A stretch of DNA of 64,000 bases from a bacterium HR19 (GCA_002898315.1 BEHV01000008.1:1-64000), one strand, 5' to 3'; numbered from the stretch's first letter, positions 35,954 to 45,394 are shown. Numbers and translations are program-made. The notes: generated by a model not told the origin, from the letters alone.

Positions 35954-37972
35954 TCATTTTTGTTTTGAAAGTGCTACCGCAAAAGTTATTCCAGCTCCGC
36001 TTTCCGATTTCCTCTTCACTTTCGGCAAAATAAGCTGTGAGTTCTCTCCCGCAGACAAAATAGCAGATGCCTCAGAAACAGAAGGAACACCAACATATTT
36101 TTCGGCAAAATGAGATGGATTCATGACAAGATGTGAAACACTCAAAAGTTCATCTCTCGTAAAAAACTGAAATTCAATACCGAACTCGTTTTCCATAAGC
36201 TTGGCAAACTTTACGAATTCAGGGTCATTCCTTTTCTTGTCAATTGTCGCTATCTTCTTCACACTGAAAAAAGACAAATTATTTTCTTTGAGAACCTCTT
36301 TCAGAAAGTTTTCAAATTCATAATGTTTTACACCTTCATCAAAACCTATACCCACACATAAGACACGCGGTCTATAAAAAACGCATGGGATTTTTATTTT
36401 TTCTTTATTCACTATTCTGTGAGTTATAAAGAGGCATGCCGAAAAATCGCTCTGCTTTTCTAAAAATTCTTTTTCTGAAAGTTCAACAACATTCGGCGGA
36501 AGCTTGAAAAACCTCTCCCCTGACTCCTGAACCAAAGCAACCCTCTCAAAATTCACAACCGCAGATGAAACCCTAACAAAAGTGTCGTGGTCTGCCTCCT
36601 GTTTCCACCCGAACTCACGCCCGAATATATCAACCGGAATCGTTCCTATCGAATCAGAAGCGGTTGTTATGACAGGAGTTGCCCCTATAATATGAGCTAT
36701 CTCTCTTGCGAGCTCATTCGCTCCACCAACATGACCCGATAGTAAGCTGATAACAAATCTTCCAGCATCATCTATCGCTAAAACCGCAGGGTCCTCTTCC
36801 TTTGACCTGATATGAGGAGCTATAATCCTCATGAAAGCTCCCACAGATATAACTCCGCAAATAGCATCATACCTTGAAAATATATCTCCTATAAGCTCTT
36901 TCAGATTCTTGAAGAAAGTAATAGATTTGAAATTTTCTATCTCCGATGAGCTATCTTTTTCAAACTCTGACTTAAACTTTTCAGAGACGAAAAAGTGCGT
37001 ATCAGCAAAATCTATCTTCTCCTTCAATTTTTTGAGAATTTCTATCCCTCCTTTCGTTATAGCTAAAAATGCTATGCCTTTTTTAAAGATAGATGAAAGA
37101 ACTTTTTTTCTCACATCATGAGAAATCTCAAAACCATAAGAACTCTCCTTTAACTCATCTGAAATCTTATCTTTTTTCTCAGAGAAAAACTTCCTTTGCT
37201 CAAAACTTTTTGCTTTCTGAACAATTTCTGAGTAATCATCTGAGTAGACAAAAGATCTTTTACCTCTTGCTGTAAAGACCTTTGAGACAATAAAGAGAGC
37301 ATGAGAAGTGATCCCCTCTTTCTTCGCTCTATCGCATATATCAGATAGAGTTCCAAAAATTATCTTCTCATCATCCCATGTCACCTTATAACACAGCGCA
37401 CAAGGAAAATCATAAGGATACCCAACATCAATAAGGTCATCTACTATATTTTTGAGCAAAGAAGCGGAGAGAAAAAAAATCAGGGTTGGCTTCTGCTTAG
37501 CTATCTCTTTTATATCCTCAGGAACCGGCGTCTTTCCCGGATACCTCGTTATAACAACTGTCTGAGTGACATCTGGGACTGTGAATTCTGTTTTAAGACG
37601 ACTCGCACAGGCAAGAAAAGATGAAACCCCCGGAACAATCTCAAAGTCAATGCCGTAGCTCTCAAGAACTTCCATCTGCTCTTTTATTGAGCCGAATATA
37701 GAAGGGTCTCCGTCATGCAGACGCACAACTAACTTCCCTTCCCTGTAAAACTCACGCATCAGCTCACATATTTCTTCAACAGTTCTGCCATGAGAATCAA
37801 TCTTATGAGCATTTTTTGCAAAATCTAAAATCTCTCTGTTTATCAGAGAGCCGGTATAAATTACAACATCTGCATTTTTGAGAACTTCATAAGCCCTCAG
37901 TGTTATAAGATATGGGTCTCCCGGTCCAGCTCCAACAAAGTAAATCTTCCCTTCTTTTTGATTCTGGCTCAT
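35954..37972 (-). CDS. Fusion of precorrin-4 C11-methyltransferase (CobM/CbiF) and cobalt-precorrin-5A hydrolase (CbiG)
   Basis: About 672 aa from the ATG at 37972 (MSQNQKEGKIYFVGAGPGDP); the frame is open further upstream into the NifU-like gene, but that extension is not family-like. Residues 1-260 are the SAM methyltransferase: GAGPGDPYLITLRA, VVRLHDGDPSIFGSI and FEIVPGVSSFLAC. Residues from about 300 on are CbiG: an N-terminal domain with AFLAITKGGIEI, the central SVGAFMRIIAPHI and VISLLSGHVGGANELARE, and the C-terminal VLCVGIGFDEG followed by VPSVSEASAIL. This indicates the anaerobic (early-cobalt) branch of corrin synthesis and a two-step fusion of neighbouring reactions. Confidence 0.9.
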   Translation of the reverse strand: MSQNQKEGKIYFVGAGPGDPYLITLRAYEVLKNADVVIYTGSLINREILDFAKNAHKIDSHGRTVEEICELMREFYREGKLVVRLHDGDPSIFGSIKEQMEVLESYGIDFEIVPGVSSFLACASRLKTEFTVPDVTQTVVITRYPGKTPVPEDIKEIAKQKPTLIFFLSASLLKNIVDDLIDVGYPYDFPCALCYKVTWDDEKIIFGTLSDICDRAKKEGITSHALFIVSKVFTARGKRSFVYSDDYSEIVQKAKSFEQRKFFSEKKDKISDELKESSYGFEISHDVRKKVLSSIFKKGIAFLAITKGGIEILKKLKEKIDFADTHFFVSEKFKSEFEKDSSSEIENFKSITFFKNLKELIGDIFSRYDAICGVISVGAFMRIIAPHIRSKEEDPAVLAIDDAGRFVISLLSGHVGGANELAREIAHIIGATPVITTASDSIGTIPVDIFGREFGWKQEADHDTFVRVSSAVVNFERVALVQESGERFFKLPPNVVELSEKEFLEKQSDFSACLFITHRIVNKEKIKIPCVFYRPRVLCVGIGFDEGVKHYEFENFLKEVLKENNLSFFSVKKIATIDKKRNDPEFVKFAKLMENEFGIEFQFFTRDELLSVSHLVMNPSHFAEKYVGVPSVSEASAILSAGENSQLILPKVKRKSESGAGITFAVALSKQK

Positions 37973-38018
37973 CTCAAAATAATTAAAGGCAAAACCTTCC
38001 GGAATAGTTTTTACCTGA

Positions 38019-38555
38019 TTACATTTTTGGGTTTTGGATTTTCTGAGCTGTTTTTGGAGCGAGTTTGAATCCGAAATTCGGTTCAACCGGCTTTTCAGCT
38101 GGTTCCACCTTCTTTATCCACGGGATATGGTCAGAGAGTATTCTTTTCACTCCCGCTTTCATAGTAGCGACAGCAGATGGACAAAGCGCACAAGCTCCCT
38201 TCAAAGATACAACCACTAAACCATCAACTTCGTCTATCGTTTTTACCTCAATATCTCCTCCGTGCGACCTTATGTATTCTCCTACTCTGCTCATAACATG
38301 CTCAATCTCTTTTTCGGGAGAGTCAAAAAACCCTATATCTTTTCCGTAGATTTTCTCCCTTATGAATGATTCAAGCTTTGAAAAAGCTTCGTTTTTCTCT
38401 CTATTTGCATTGAACCTGACACCGAAGAAAATCTTCTCTTTTTGCTCATCTACAACATATATTTTTTCAACAAAATTGAAATTTTTCAGAATATCTGCAA
38501 GCACATGGGAGTATTTCTCATTGAGAATTTCTCGCAGAGGTTTTATAAGTGGCAT
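38019..38555 (-). CDS. NifU C-terminal-domain Fe-S scaffold protein
   Basis: A 178-aa protein whose central part is a NifU-type scaffold: VGEYIRSHGGDIEVKTID, then VVVSLKGACALCPSAVATMKAGV with the CxxC cluster-binding pair. A roughly 75-residue N-terminal domain and a Pro/Lys-rich tail flank it. It should carry and transfer Fe-S clusters. Its stop lies 47 bases before the chosen start of the cobM-cbiG fusion, and another NifU-like gene precedes it by 56 bases, so the three are likely one operon. Confidence 0.85.
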   Translation of the reverse strand: MPLIKPLREILNEKYSHVLADILKNFNFVEKIYVVDEQKEKIFFGVRFNANREKNEAFSKLESFIREKIYGKDIGFFDSPEKEIEHVMSRVGEYIRSHGGDIEVKTIDEVDGLVVVSLKGACALCPSAVATMKAGVKRILSDHIPWIKKVEPAEKPVEPNFGFKLAPKTAQKIQNPKM

Positions 38556-38610
38556 AATAAATTTGGCTCCAAAAATTTTTTCCCTTACATATCAAATTTT
38601 TCTTTTCAAT

Positions 38611-38934
38611 TCAGTTCTCATTCCAGAGTTTCAAGAAGTCATCTGGCGGGATTTCAGCAAGTCCGACGACTCTTTTTATTTCTGGAAACTCGTAAGCAAG
38701 TTCGTTCGCTATGAGTTGGGCAATCTGATTTGCAGCACAACCGCAGAAAGGAGAGCATCCAACCCCATCTCCGAGAGCTAATCCCAAAACAAGAGTTCCT
38801 GTCTCCTCATCAAAATCTTTAACCCAGACAACAACATCTTCTATCTGCGGGCTCGCCTTGATTCTCGGTCTTATATCAGAAAGAATATAGCTGTTAAACT
38901 TTTCTACCTTCTCGTTTAAGCTTTTCTCCTTCAT
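38611..38934 (-). CDS. Small NifU-like protein with a CxxxCxC motif
   Basis: A 107-aa protein with predicted beta-beta-alpha layout resembling NifU/MIP18-type domains: VVVWVKDFDEETGTLVLGL, then GDGVGCSPFCGCAANQIAQLI, in which three Cys form a CxxxCxC group that could bind a metal or Fe-S cluster, and a DDFLKLWN tail. A strong Shine-Dalgarno (GGGGAGG) precedes its ATG. It heads the likely operon with the NifU scaffold gene and cobM-cbiG. Assignment to the NifU superfamily is by pattern only. Confidence 0.55.
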   Translation of the reverse strand: MKEKSLNEKVEKFNSYILSDIRPRIKASPQIEDVVVWVKDFDEETGTLVLGLALGDGVGCSPFCGCAANQIAQLIANELAYEFPEIKRVVGLAEIPPDDFLKLWNEN

Positions 38935-39180
38935 ACCCTTTTACCTCCCCTTTGTTATTCATTTTAAATTAGTAATTTTTTTTATAAAAGAAGTTTTTTC
39001 AAAACGAATGGCTTTCTCAATTGAAATTGCGTGCTGTAATGAGAGAAAATCTCTTGCTCATCTCAAACAAGCAGGTAAAAGCGAGCTTTTGGACAAAAAT
39101 TATTTCAAAAAACCAAAAAATTTTACTCATTTTTTCTTAAATATTTTCACTTATTTTTAAACTTATAATTATATAAAGAG

Positions 39181-39927
39181 ATGAGCGAGATAGAGAAGAA
39201 AAGAGAGATGAGCGGGCTTCAAGAAAGGTTGAGAATGTTCGAAGAATTCAGAATCGCAAAAAACAAAATCCTCTCACAAGATGACTTCATGGAAGTCACC
39301 ATAAAAGACAAAAAAACAGGAGAAATAAAAAAGAAAAAAATGCTCCTCAAATCAGGTTGGAGAAAAATAAAACTCTTTTTCGGAATATCAAGCGAAATTC
39401 TGGAAATAAAAAGAGAGAAAGACGGAGATAAAATAATATACATGTGTAAAGCGAGGGTTTCCGCTCCATCTGGAATGTCCGCAGAAGCAGTTGGAATATG
39501 CTCATCTGACGAACCGGGAAAATCAAACATGCCTGAATATATCCTCTCATCAATAGCTCAAACAAGGGCTATAAATAAAGCGATCGCAGACCTCGTCGGA
39601 GCCGACTTTGACGAAGAAATAGATATAGAAAAACTCTCCGAAGAAGATTTAGACATCTCACACATAGAACCCCACTCAAAATCCGAAAAAGCCCTACCAT
39701 CAGATAAAACAAAACTCGTCTCACTCATATTTGGCATGATACACGAGATAGAAGGGAAAATATCTAGAACCGAAATATTCTCAAAAATAAAAGATTCGCT
39801 CGGAATACCAAAAGACCAGAACATAAAAATAACTCAACTTGATATAGACCAGCTCAAAAAAGTTGAATCAATCCTCAGGTCAGAAATACAGAACTTAAAG
39901 GCAAAAGAAACCGAAAACTTCTTCTGA
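39181..39927 (+). CDS. Conserved hypothetical protein with the SIAQTRAINKAI motif, possible ssDNA-annealing role
   Basis: A 248-aa soluble protein. Residues about 57-140 hold LKSGWRKIKLFFGISSEILE, an alternating beta segment and YILSSIAQTRAINKAIADLVGADFD. The last motif occurs in a loosely defined set of uncharacterised archaeal, phage and bacterial proteins that look like Rad52/Sak-type annealing folds. The C-terminal third is a separate helical, charged region. TATAAT ends 11 bases before the ATG, without a Shine-Dalgarno. It stands alone, with about 245 bases of AT-rich sequence upstream. Functional assignment is tentative. Confidence 0.5.
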   Translation: MSEIEKKREMSGLQERLRMFEEFRIAKNKILSQDDFMEVTIKDKKTGEIKKKKMLLKSGWRKIKLFFGISSEILEIKREKDGDKIIYMCKARVSAPSGMSAEAVGICSSDEPGKSNMPEYILSSIAQTRAINKAIADLVGADFDEEIDIEKLSEEDLDISHIEPHSKSEKALPSDKTKLVSLIFGMIHEIEGKISRTEIFSKIKDSLGIPKDQNIKITQLDIDQLKKVESILRSEIQNLKAKETENFF

Positions 39928-39996
39928 TAAAGCGGTGAGAAAACCTCCAGCAAGCTGAAAAAATAAAAAATCTACTATTAAGATTAAGATAAAAAT

Positions 39997-41367
39997 ATGG
40001 GTGTATCTGTATTCAAAACTTTAAGGTCAAAAACAGCAAAAACCATATATGTAATTTTAGCAGCCGCTTTCTTCATAGGGTTCGGAATACTCTCCTCTCT
40101 CTCACCAAAAAGCTCAATCGGAAGCATAAAAATATCGGGAGAAAAGGTGCTCCAAGATGAGTTCCTCCTCCTGATGAAAGAACTTGAAAGAACAGATAGC
40201 GAAATCTCAAAAGAAGAAATAGAAAACCAGGCATTTGAAACACTCATCGCAAGAAAAATAATATCAAAAGAAATTGAAAACTGGGGGTTAAAACTATCTC
40301 GCGAAGAGCTACTTGCCATGCTCGGCTCACAAGCAGGTATATCAACAAGAAGAGATTACATCAACTTTTTGAGAAGCCAAGGAGTAACTCAAAAGTCATT
40401 TGAAAATTACATCAGAGATTCTTACAATCTCTCAAAATTCCAAGATATAATCGTAAGAGTTGAAACATCGGGAGAGTTAGATGAGTTTCAGGATTACCTC
40501 TCCCGCGCACTCGGAATAAGGTATGTCACAATAGCAGAAATAGATAAATCAAAATTCAAAATTGATGTAAATCAGAAAGAAATTGAAAGATATTACATTC
40601 TCAACCGAAGCGAATTCAAAATAGGTGAAAAAAGAGAAATATGGATAGCAAAATTTGATACAGAAGAAAAAGCAAAATCATTCTTCGGAATTCAAAGGTC
40701 GTTTTCTGATTTCTCTGACTTTGAGAGCTCCGCAACAGGAATCGGTGGCAGAGCAACAAGTGTAATACTCGGCAAAGAAGCGGGGACACAGAATCCAACA
40801 TTCGCTCCATTTTTCGCCGAGACAGCAACAGAAGGAGTCCTCACCCCACCCATAAATGTCGGAAATGAGTGGTGGGTCGTAAAAATACACAAAATATATC
40901 CAGAAAGAATCGCAGAACTCAAAGAAGCCGAAAGTAAAATAAGAGAAAAAATCATCGCTCAGAAAGTTTTCATCAAAGTCAAAGAAATAATTGATAACCA
41001 AAAAGATAAAATAAAATCACAAGATGACTTCAAAAAAACCTTCTCCCCATACTCCTTATCAATATATGAAGAAACATTCCTCCCTTATCTTGAAGCATAC
41101 CCAAAAGTTGAGTTTCAACCAGAACTGAGCTCAGCCCTTATATCAAAAGAAGAAAACTTCGTCTTTCCAAAACCCATAGAAAACAAGGGAAACATTTTTG
41201 TTGTTTTTGTAGGAAAAATCCTTCCAGACCCCACCAAAATCTCCGATTTCTTTATATTTGATATACAGAGAAACTTCCAGAGCATCATAGTAAGAGAAAT
41301 GCCAAGTATGAAGATAGAGCCGAGGTCTAAACAAGAAGCCATAAAAAAACTCCTCGGAAACAGGTGA
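39997..41367 (+). CDS. PpiD/SurA-like periplasmic foldase
   Basis: A 456-aa protein with one N-terminal membrane anchor (about residues 13-33) and the SurA/PpiD N-terminal helical domain (QAFETLIARKIISKEIENWGLKLSREEL and a SFENYIRDSY segment). A central region with IWIAKFDTEEKAKSFF, then VGNEWWVVKIHKIYPERIAEL, looks like a parvulin-type peptidyl-prolyl isomerase domain. It is probably a chaperone for exported or outer-membrane proteins, as in other diderms. The following serine-hydrolase gene starts 30 bases downstream. Confidence 0.8.
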   Translation: MGVSVFKTLRSKTAKTIYVILAAAFFIGFGILSSLSPKSSIGSIKISGEKVLQDEFLLLMKELERTDSEISKEEIENQAFETLIARKIISKEIENWGLKLSREELLAMLGSQAGISTRRDYINFLRSQGVTQKSFENYIRDSYNLSKFQDIIVRVETSGELDEFQDYLSRALGIRYVTIAEIDKSKFKIDVNQKEIERYYILNRSEFKIGEKREIWIAKFDTEEKAKSFFGIQRSFSDFSDFESSATGIGGRATSVILGKEAGTQNPTFAPFFAETATEGVLTPPINVGNEWWVVKIHKIYPERIAELKEAESKIREKIIAQKVFIKVKEIIDNQKDKIKSQDDFKKTFSPYSLSIYEETFLPYLEAYPKVEFQPELSSALISKEENFVFPKPIENKGNIFVVFVGKILPDPTKISDFFIFDIQRNFQSIIVREMPSMKIEPRSKQEAIKKLLGNR

Positions 41368-41397
41368 AAGAAGAAACTCCAAAACATAATTCAGAAA

Positions 41398-42426
41398 ATG
41401 TCTTCTCTTGAAGAGAGATTCCGTAGAGCTATTAAAGTAGCCAGAGAAGGATTATCAGAACTATACCCCTCGTGTGCGTTGGCCATGGGAGATAAATTGA
41501 AATATCTTGAAGAATATCTCACACAAAATAGGGAGCCAGCTCTTTTTGATATAGCATCTTTGACCAAACCTCTCGCAACACTCCCTATACTTATTGAAAA
41601 CAAGATAAACATTGGAAGCAAAATCTACGATTTTTTAACCAGAGATGAAATACAAGATTCTGAAAAGAAAAAAATCAAAATAGTTCACATCCTTGAACAC
41701 AAAGCAGGATTTCAAGCTCATATACCACTCTTTGAAGAAATAGAGAAAAACTTCCCAATTCTACAAGCTGATGATAAAAACTTCTTCTACCTTGAAGAAA
41801 GCACCAAAGCCAGAATAAGAGAAAAGATGATAGAGCTTGCGTCTGAATCAAACCTATGTGGAAATGTGGAAGAAAAAACACTCTACAGCGACATAGGTTT
41901 TATATGCCTTACTGGATTCATAGAAAAATACCTTTCAAAAAAACTACTTCAAATCTTTGAAGAAGTGAAGAAAAAACTTTCTCTTGAAAATATATACTTT
42001 TACAACTACACTCCGGAAAAAGAAAAAATAGTAAAAACATACCACTACCACAGAGTCCACGACGAAAACTCATTTTATATGGATTCTTTATCTTTACACG
42101 CTGGACTTGTATCAGACCTGAAATCAATTTCAACCCTATGCACATACTTCCTCAACAAGATAAACTTTGAAGATGGGAGAAAAAAAATTGAAAGCGGGGA
42201 GAGATTTTTTCTTGGATTTGACTCATTCATAGTACAAAACAAAATACTTTTTGGACATCTTGGATTTACAGGGTGCGGTTTCTGGATTGTTCCCGAAAGA
42301 AAAGAGTTCTGTATTTTCCTCTCAAACAGAGTTTTTCCCTCAAAAGGAAGATACGCTGAAAAACCTCCAGAAAAATTTTTAAAACTCCGAAAAAGAATTT
42401 GGGAAATATTTTCAGATTCGGATTGA
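41398..42426 (+). CDS. Serine hydrolase of the beta-lactamase/penicillin-binding-protein superfamily
   Basis: A 342-aa protein with the SxxK motif in DIASLTKPLATLPI (near residue 60) and a YxN-equivalent LYSDIGFICLTGFIEKYL (near residue 165); the third motif could be FGHLGFTGCGFWI, which has HxG in place of KTG. This is the class C beta-lactamase / esterase layout (Pfam Beta-lactamase). There is no signal peptide, so a cytoplasmic esterase or amidase is as likely as a cell-wall enzyme. Confidence 0.85.
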   Translation: MSSLEERFRRAIKVAREGLSELYPSCALAMGDKLKYLEEYLTQNREPALFDIASLTKPLATLPILIENKINIGSKIYDFLTRDEIQDSEKKKIKIVHILEHKAGFQAHIPLFEEIEKNFPILQADDKNFFYLEESTKARIREKMIELASESNLCGNVEEKTLYSDIGFICLTGFIEKYLSKKLLQIFEEVKKKLSLENIYFYNYTPEKEKIVKTYHYHRVHDENSFYMDSLSLHAGLVSDLKSISTLCTYFLNKINFEDGRKKIESGERFFLGFDSFIVQNKILFGHLGFTGCGFWIVPERKEFCIFLSNRVFPSKGRYAEKPPEKFLKLRKRIWEIFSDSD

Positions 42427-42460
42427 TAAACTAAATTTACACAAAAGGAGGATACTGAAA

Positions 42461-43183
42461 ATGAGCATACTCAACATTACCGCTCTGGTCATAACTTTGA
42501 GCGGACTTGAAATAATGAAAAAGGTTGATTCTCAACCTCTACCGCAAAGTTCAATAAGCACAGTAAAAATGATAATAAGCAAAGGAGGAGACACAAGAGA
42601 AAGAAAAATCATAATATACACCAAACGGGAAGGAGATAAAAGATTTTCCGCTACAAAATTTTTAGAACCAGCAGATGTGAAAGACACCGAATTTCTCCAA
42701 ATATCTGATGAAAAAGGAGAAACAAATCAGTGGCTTTATCTTCCTTCACTCAAAAGGTCAAGAAGAATAGCAGGAGCTCAAAAGAAAACATCTTTTATGG
42801 GAAGTGAAATCACATACGAAGATATGGAAAGAAAAATTCCAGAAGAATACAACCACAACATAATAAGCGAAGACGAAAAAATGTATGTAATAGAATCTAC
42901 ACCCATCAAAGATAAAGATTCTCAGTACTCAAAGGCGGTATTCTACATAAGAAAAGAAGATTTAGCAGTAATCAAAACAGAACTTTACGATAAAAACGGC
43001 AAAAAGATAAAAGTGATTGAAAACGAAGTGAAAAAAATTGAAAATAAATACAACATACCTATAAAAACCACCGTCAAAAACCTTGAAAATGGGAACTACA
43101 CAGAAATGATAGTAGAAGAGATAAAGGTTGATATTCCCGTAGATAAAAAAATATTCTCACCCGACTTTCTCGGTCAGTGGTAA
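42461..43183 (+). CDS. Outer-membrane lipoprotein-sorting protein, LolA-like fold
   Basis: A 240-aa exported protein of the LolA-like family (Pfam LolA_like). The signal segment is short. Blocks include VKMIISKGGDTRERKI, ATKFLEPADVKDTEFL, QWLYLPSLKRSRRIAG and MGSEITYEDMERKI, all typical of this family, which forms an open beta-barrel half that holds lipids. Such genes usually sit beside an RND (MMPL) exporter, but here the next gene is a beta-barrel protein and no exporter is present. It has a strong Shine-Dalgarno (AAAGGAGG, near 42444). Confidence 0.85.
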   Translation: MSILNITALVITLSGLEIMKKVDSQPLPQSSISTVKMIISKGGDTRERKIIIYTKREGDKRFSATKFLEPADVKDTEFLQISDEKGETNQWLYLPSLKRSRRIAGAQKKTSFMGSEITYEDMERKIPEEYNHNIISEDEKMYVIESTPIKDKDSQYSKAVFYIRKEDLAVIKTELYDKNGKKIKVIENEVKKIENKYNIPIKTTVKNLENGNYTEMIVEEIKVDIPVDKKIFSPDFLGQW

Positions 43184-43261
43184 AATTCAAAACCTCAACA
43201 AAAACAAAAAATCTAAAAAATAAAAACGATAATCAAAACCCTAAAAATAATAAGGTAATCA

Positions 43262-44692
43262 ATGGCAATAAAGGGCAGAAAGATAAAAAATAGCTTCAGA
43301 ATTTCTCTTATAGTGATGATGAGTGTTCTATTTTGTCAAGGCATAGCAAAAGCCCAAACACTCTACTCCCTCACAAGAATATTTTTAGACATACAAAAGC
43401 AAAATCAATTTGAAGATTTAGCAGAAGTAAAAGAACGCCTTTTCCTTGAATCCAAATATACAAAAGATAAATACTCAATATTATTTTCGGGAAAGATAGA
43501 CCTGAACTACTTTTACGGCGGATTCCCAAGATTTCAAGGTTTATTTGACCTCCACGAAATCTATCTTTCTTCATCTCTTAAAAATGCGAGCATATCTTTT
43601 GGGAGAAAAATCGTAAGTTTAGGAATAGTAGATAACTCACCCTACGATGTCATAAGCAGACCGGATTTCCGTGAAGGTTTTTTCAATCTGACCGACCCAA
43701 ACTTTCTCAAAACCCCGGGAATAATTCTTGATTCAATAATGTTTATCGGAAGCTCAACTTTGAGAATAATTTATGAGCCATTCTTCACACCCCCGCTCTT
43801 TTACGATATAAAAAGCGACTGGGCTATAATGAGCTGGAACTTCCTCAACTCTGCTTTTGAGGGAGATAAAAATTCGGAACAACTCAAAAATGTTTTAGAT
43901 GGTCAGTTTTCACCTGTCGTAAAAAATTATCCAGCAAGAATTGAAGACGCACTGAAAAGCTTTGGACTTGGACTTTACTTCTCCTCTAAATACGAAAACC
44001 TACAACTCGCACTCTTGGGATATACCGGATACAGCATTTTTCCCATGCCTTTTTTTGATTCTCTTTTTCTGCAAGAACTTGAACGCATGCCAGGAACACC
44101 AGAAGAAAAATTATCAAACATATCAGCAGCAGAAATACTTGAACCTGCTTCAAGAGGTGAAAGCTTCCTGAAACTTGAACCAAGAAGGTATCACATCATA
44201 GGCGGTGGTTGGTCGTATGAGATAGCAAACTTTCTCCTGAAAAATGACTTGGCTCTATACCTTATGGCAGACCTCCCAGATGAAAACCTCAACATAAGAG
44301 AGTTCTCACTCCTTTCATTTGCACTTGACACAGAAAGAGAGATAATACCAAATCTCATCATTATACCAAGCATAAGAGGAATAATAAACTTCTCACCCCA
44401 AAACATAATACTTATAAAGAAAAGAAATATCTTCCCTTCACTTGCCATACGATACGAGTTCTATATAAAGAACTATTCTTTTTCTTTCACAGGAAACCTA
44501 TCTTCTGATGTCCCTCTTGAAATACCCTTATCAATAAGAAGCTTTTTCTCCTTCATCTCTGCGGTATGGAAGCCAAGCGATTCAATAGAATTATCAGGTG
44601 GAGCAATAATACTCGGTGGAAAAGACATATCTATATTCGGATTCTTCAAAAATAACTCCGCAATATTTATATCATCAAAAATTTTCTTCTGA
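43262..44692 (+). CDS. Predicted outer-membrane beta-barrel protein
   Basis: A 476-aa protein with a signal peptide (cleavage after AKAQ) and alternating amphipathic strands throughout, ending in SSKIFF, the terminal Phe expected by the BAM machinery. The N-terminal third, with FSGKIDLNYFYGG, LHEIYLSSSL and ISFGRKIVSLGIVD, resembles DUF1302-type barrels that are usually paired with LolA-like sorting proteins and RND exporters. It follows such a LolA-like gene by 78 bases. Ligand unknown. Confidence 0.72.
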   Translation: MAIKGRKIKNSFRISLIVMMSVLFCQGIAKAQTLYSLTRIFLDIQKQNQFEDLAEVKERLFLESKYTKDKYSILFSGKIDLNYFYGGFPRFQGLFDLHEIYLSSSLKNASISFGRKIVSLGIVDNSPYDVISRPDFREGFFNLTDPNFLKTPGIILDSIMFIGSSTLRIIYEPFFTPPLFYDIKSDWAIMSWNFLNSAFEGDKNSEQLKNVLDGQFSPVVKNYPARIEDALKSFGLGLYFSSKYENLQLALLGYTGYSIFPMPFFDSLFLQELERMPGTPEEKLSNISAAEILEPASRGESFLKLEPRRYHIIGGGWSYEIANFLLKNDLALYLMADLPDENLNIREFSLLSFALDTEREIIPNLIIIPSIRGIINFSPQNIILIKKRNIFPSLAIRYEFYIKNYSFSFTGNLSSDVPLEIPLSIRSFFSFISAVWKPSDSIELSGGAIILGGKDISIFGFFKNNSAIFISSKIFF

Positions 44693-44764
44693 AAAGCAAA
44701 TCCCTTAACAAAAAGATAAACAAAAATAAATCAAAGTAAAAAGAGCGAATTAAACTGAATTTTT

Positions 44765-45394
44765 ATGAGCAGAGATACATTTTTGAAAATCATCTCTATT
44801 ATCTTCGCTTCATCAATAACCATATTTTCATCTCTGACCTTCAAAAGAGAAATATCAACAAAATACAGAGTAAAAGTAGAAAGCATATCTGAAAACATAA
44901 TTTTATCTCCCGATTCAACAAGATATGTGGAAGTGAATCTGGAATGCCCACATCTCATAAGCGAAAACCTATTGAAAAGTCCAAAAGAAATAAAGATAAA
45001 CCTGAAAGGAGAAAGGTATTCATCAGTTCAAATTGATGTAGACGAAATCAAAATAGATAAACCCGCACTATGCAAAATCAAAGAGATAAACCCAAAAACA
45101 ATATACCTGAACCTAGAAAGAAAAATCTCAAAAGAACTTGAAGTCATACCAGATATTGTAGGAAGAGTAGATGATAAGTACTCGGTATCGGTAACCGTAG
45201 TTCCAAAATATGTTAAAGCAGTGGGACCAGAAAATGAACTCAAAGGTAAAAACAAGGCATACACAGAAATGATAGATATACAAGGGAAAACCCAAGATTT
45301 CTCGCTTGAAGTCCCTCTCTATAAAATAAATAACAGTGTGGATTTCTTCCCTCAAACAGTAACTGTCTTCATAAAAATAAGAGAGAAAGAATAA
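44765..45394 (+). CDS. YbbR-like domain protein
   Basis: A 209-aa protein with one N-terminal membrane anchor and two YbbR-like repeats in the extracytoplasmic part: EISTKYRVKVESISENIILSPD onward, and ELEVIPDIVGRVDDKYSVSVTVVPKYVKAVGPENELK. YbbR proteins often accompany the diadenylate cyclase gene disA/cdaA and regulate it, but no cyclase or glmM gene is adjacent here. TAAACT ends 8 bases before the ATG. Confidence 0.78.
   Translation: MSRDTFLKIISIIFASSITIFSSLTFKREISTKYRVKVESISENIILSPDSTRYVEVNLECPHLISENLLKSPKEIKINLKGERYSSVQIDVDEIKIDKPALCKIKEINPKTIYLNLERKISKELEVIPDIVGRVDDKYSVSVTVVPKYVKAVGPENELKGKNKAYTEMIDIQGKTQDFSLEVPLYKINNSVDFFPQTVTVFIKIREKE

Noticed and set aside
35954..38086. Longer start of cobM-cbiG at 38086
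   Set aside because: The extra 38 residues are low-complexity, overlap the end of the NifU-like gene by 68 bases and precede the standard family N-terminus at 37972.
38935..39180. Possible small RNA or short gene in the 245-base gap
   Set aside because: Only AT-rich sequence, the Shine-Dalgarno of the minus-strand gene and a TATAAT near 39164 are visible; no stable hairpin or coding frame stands out.
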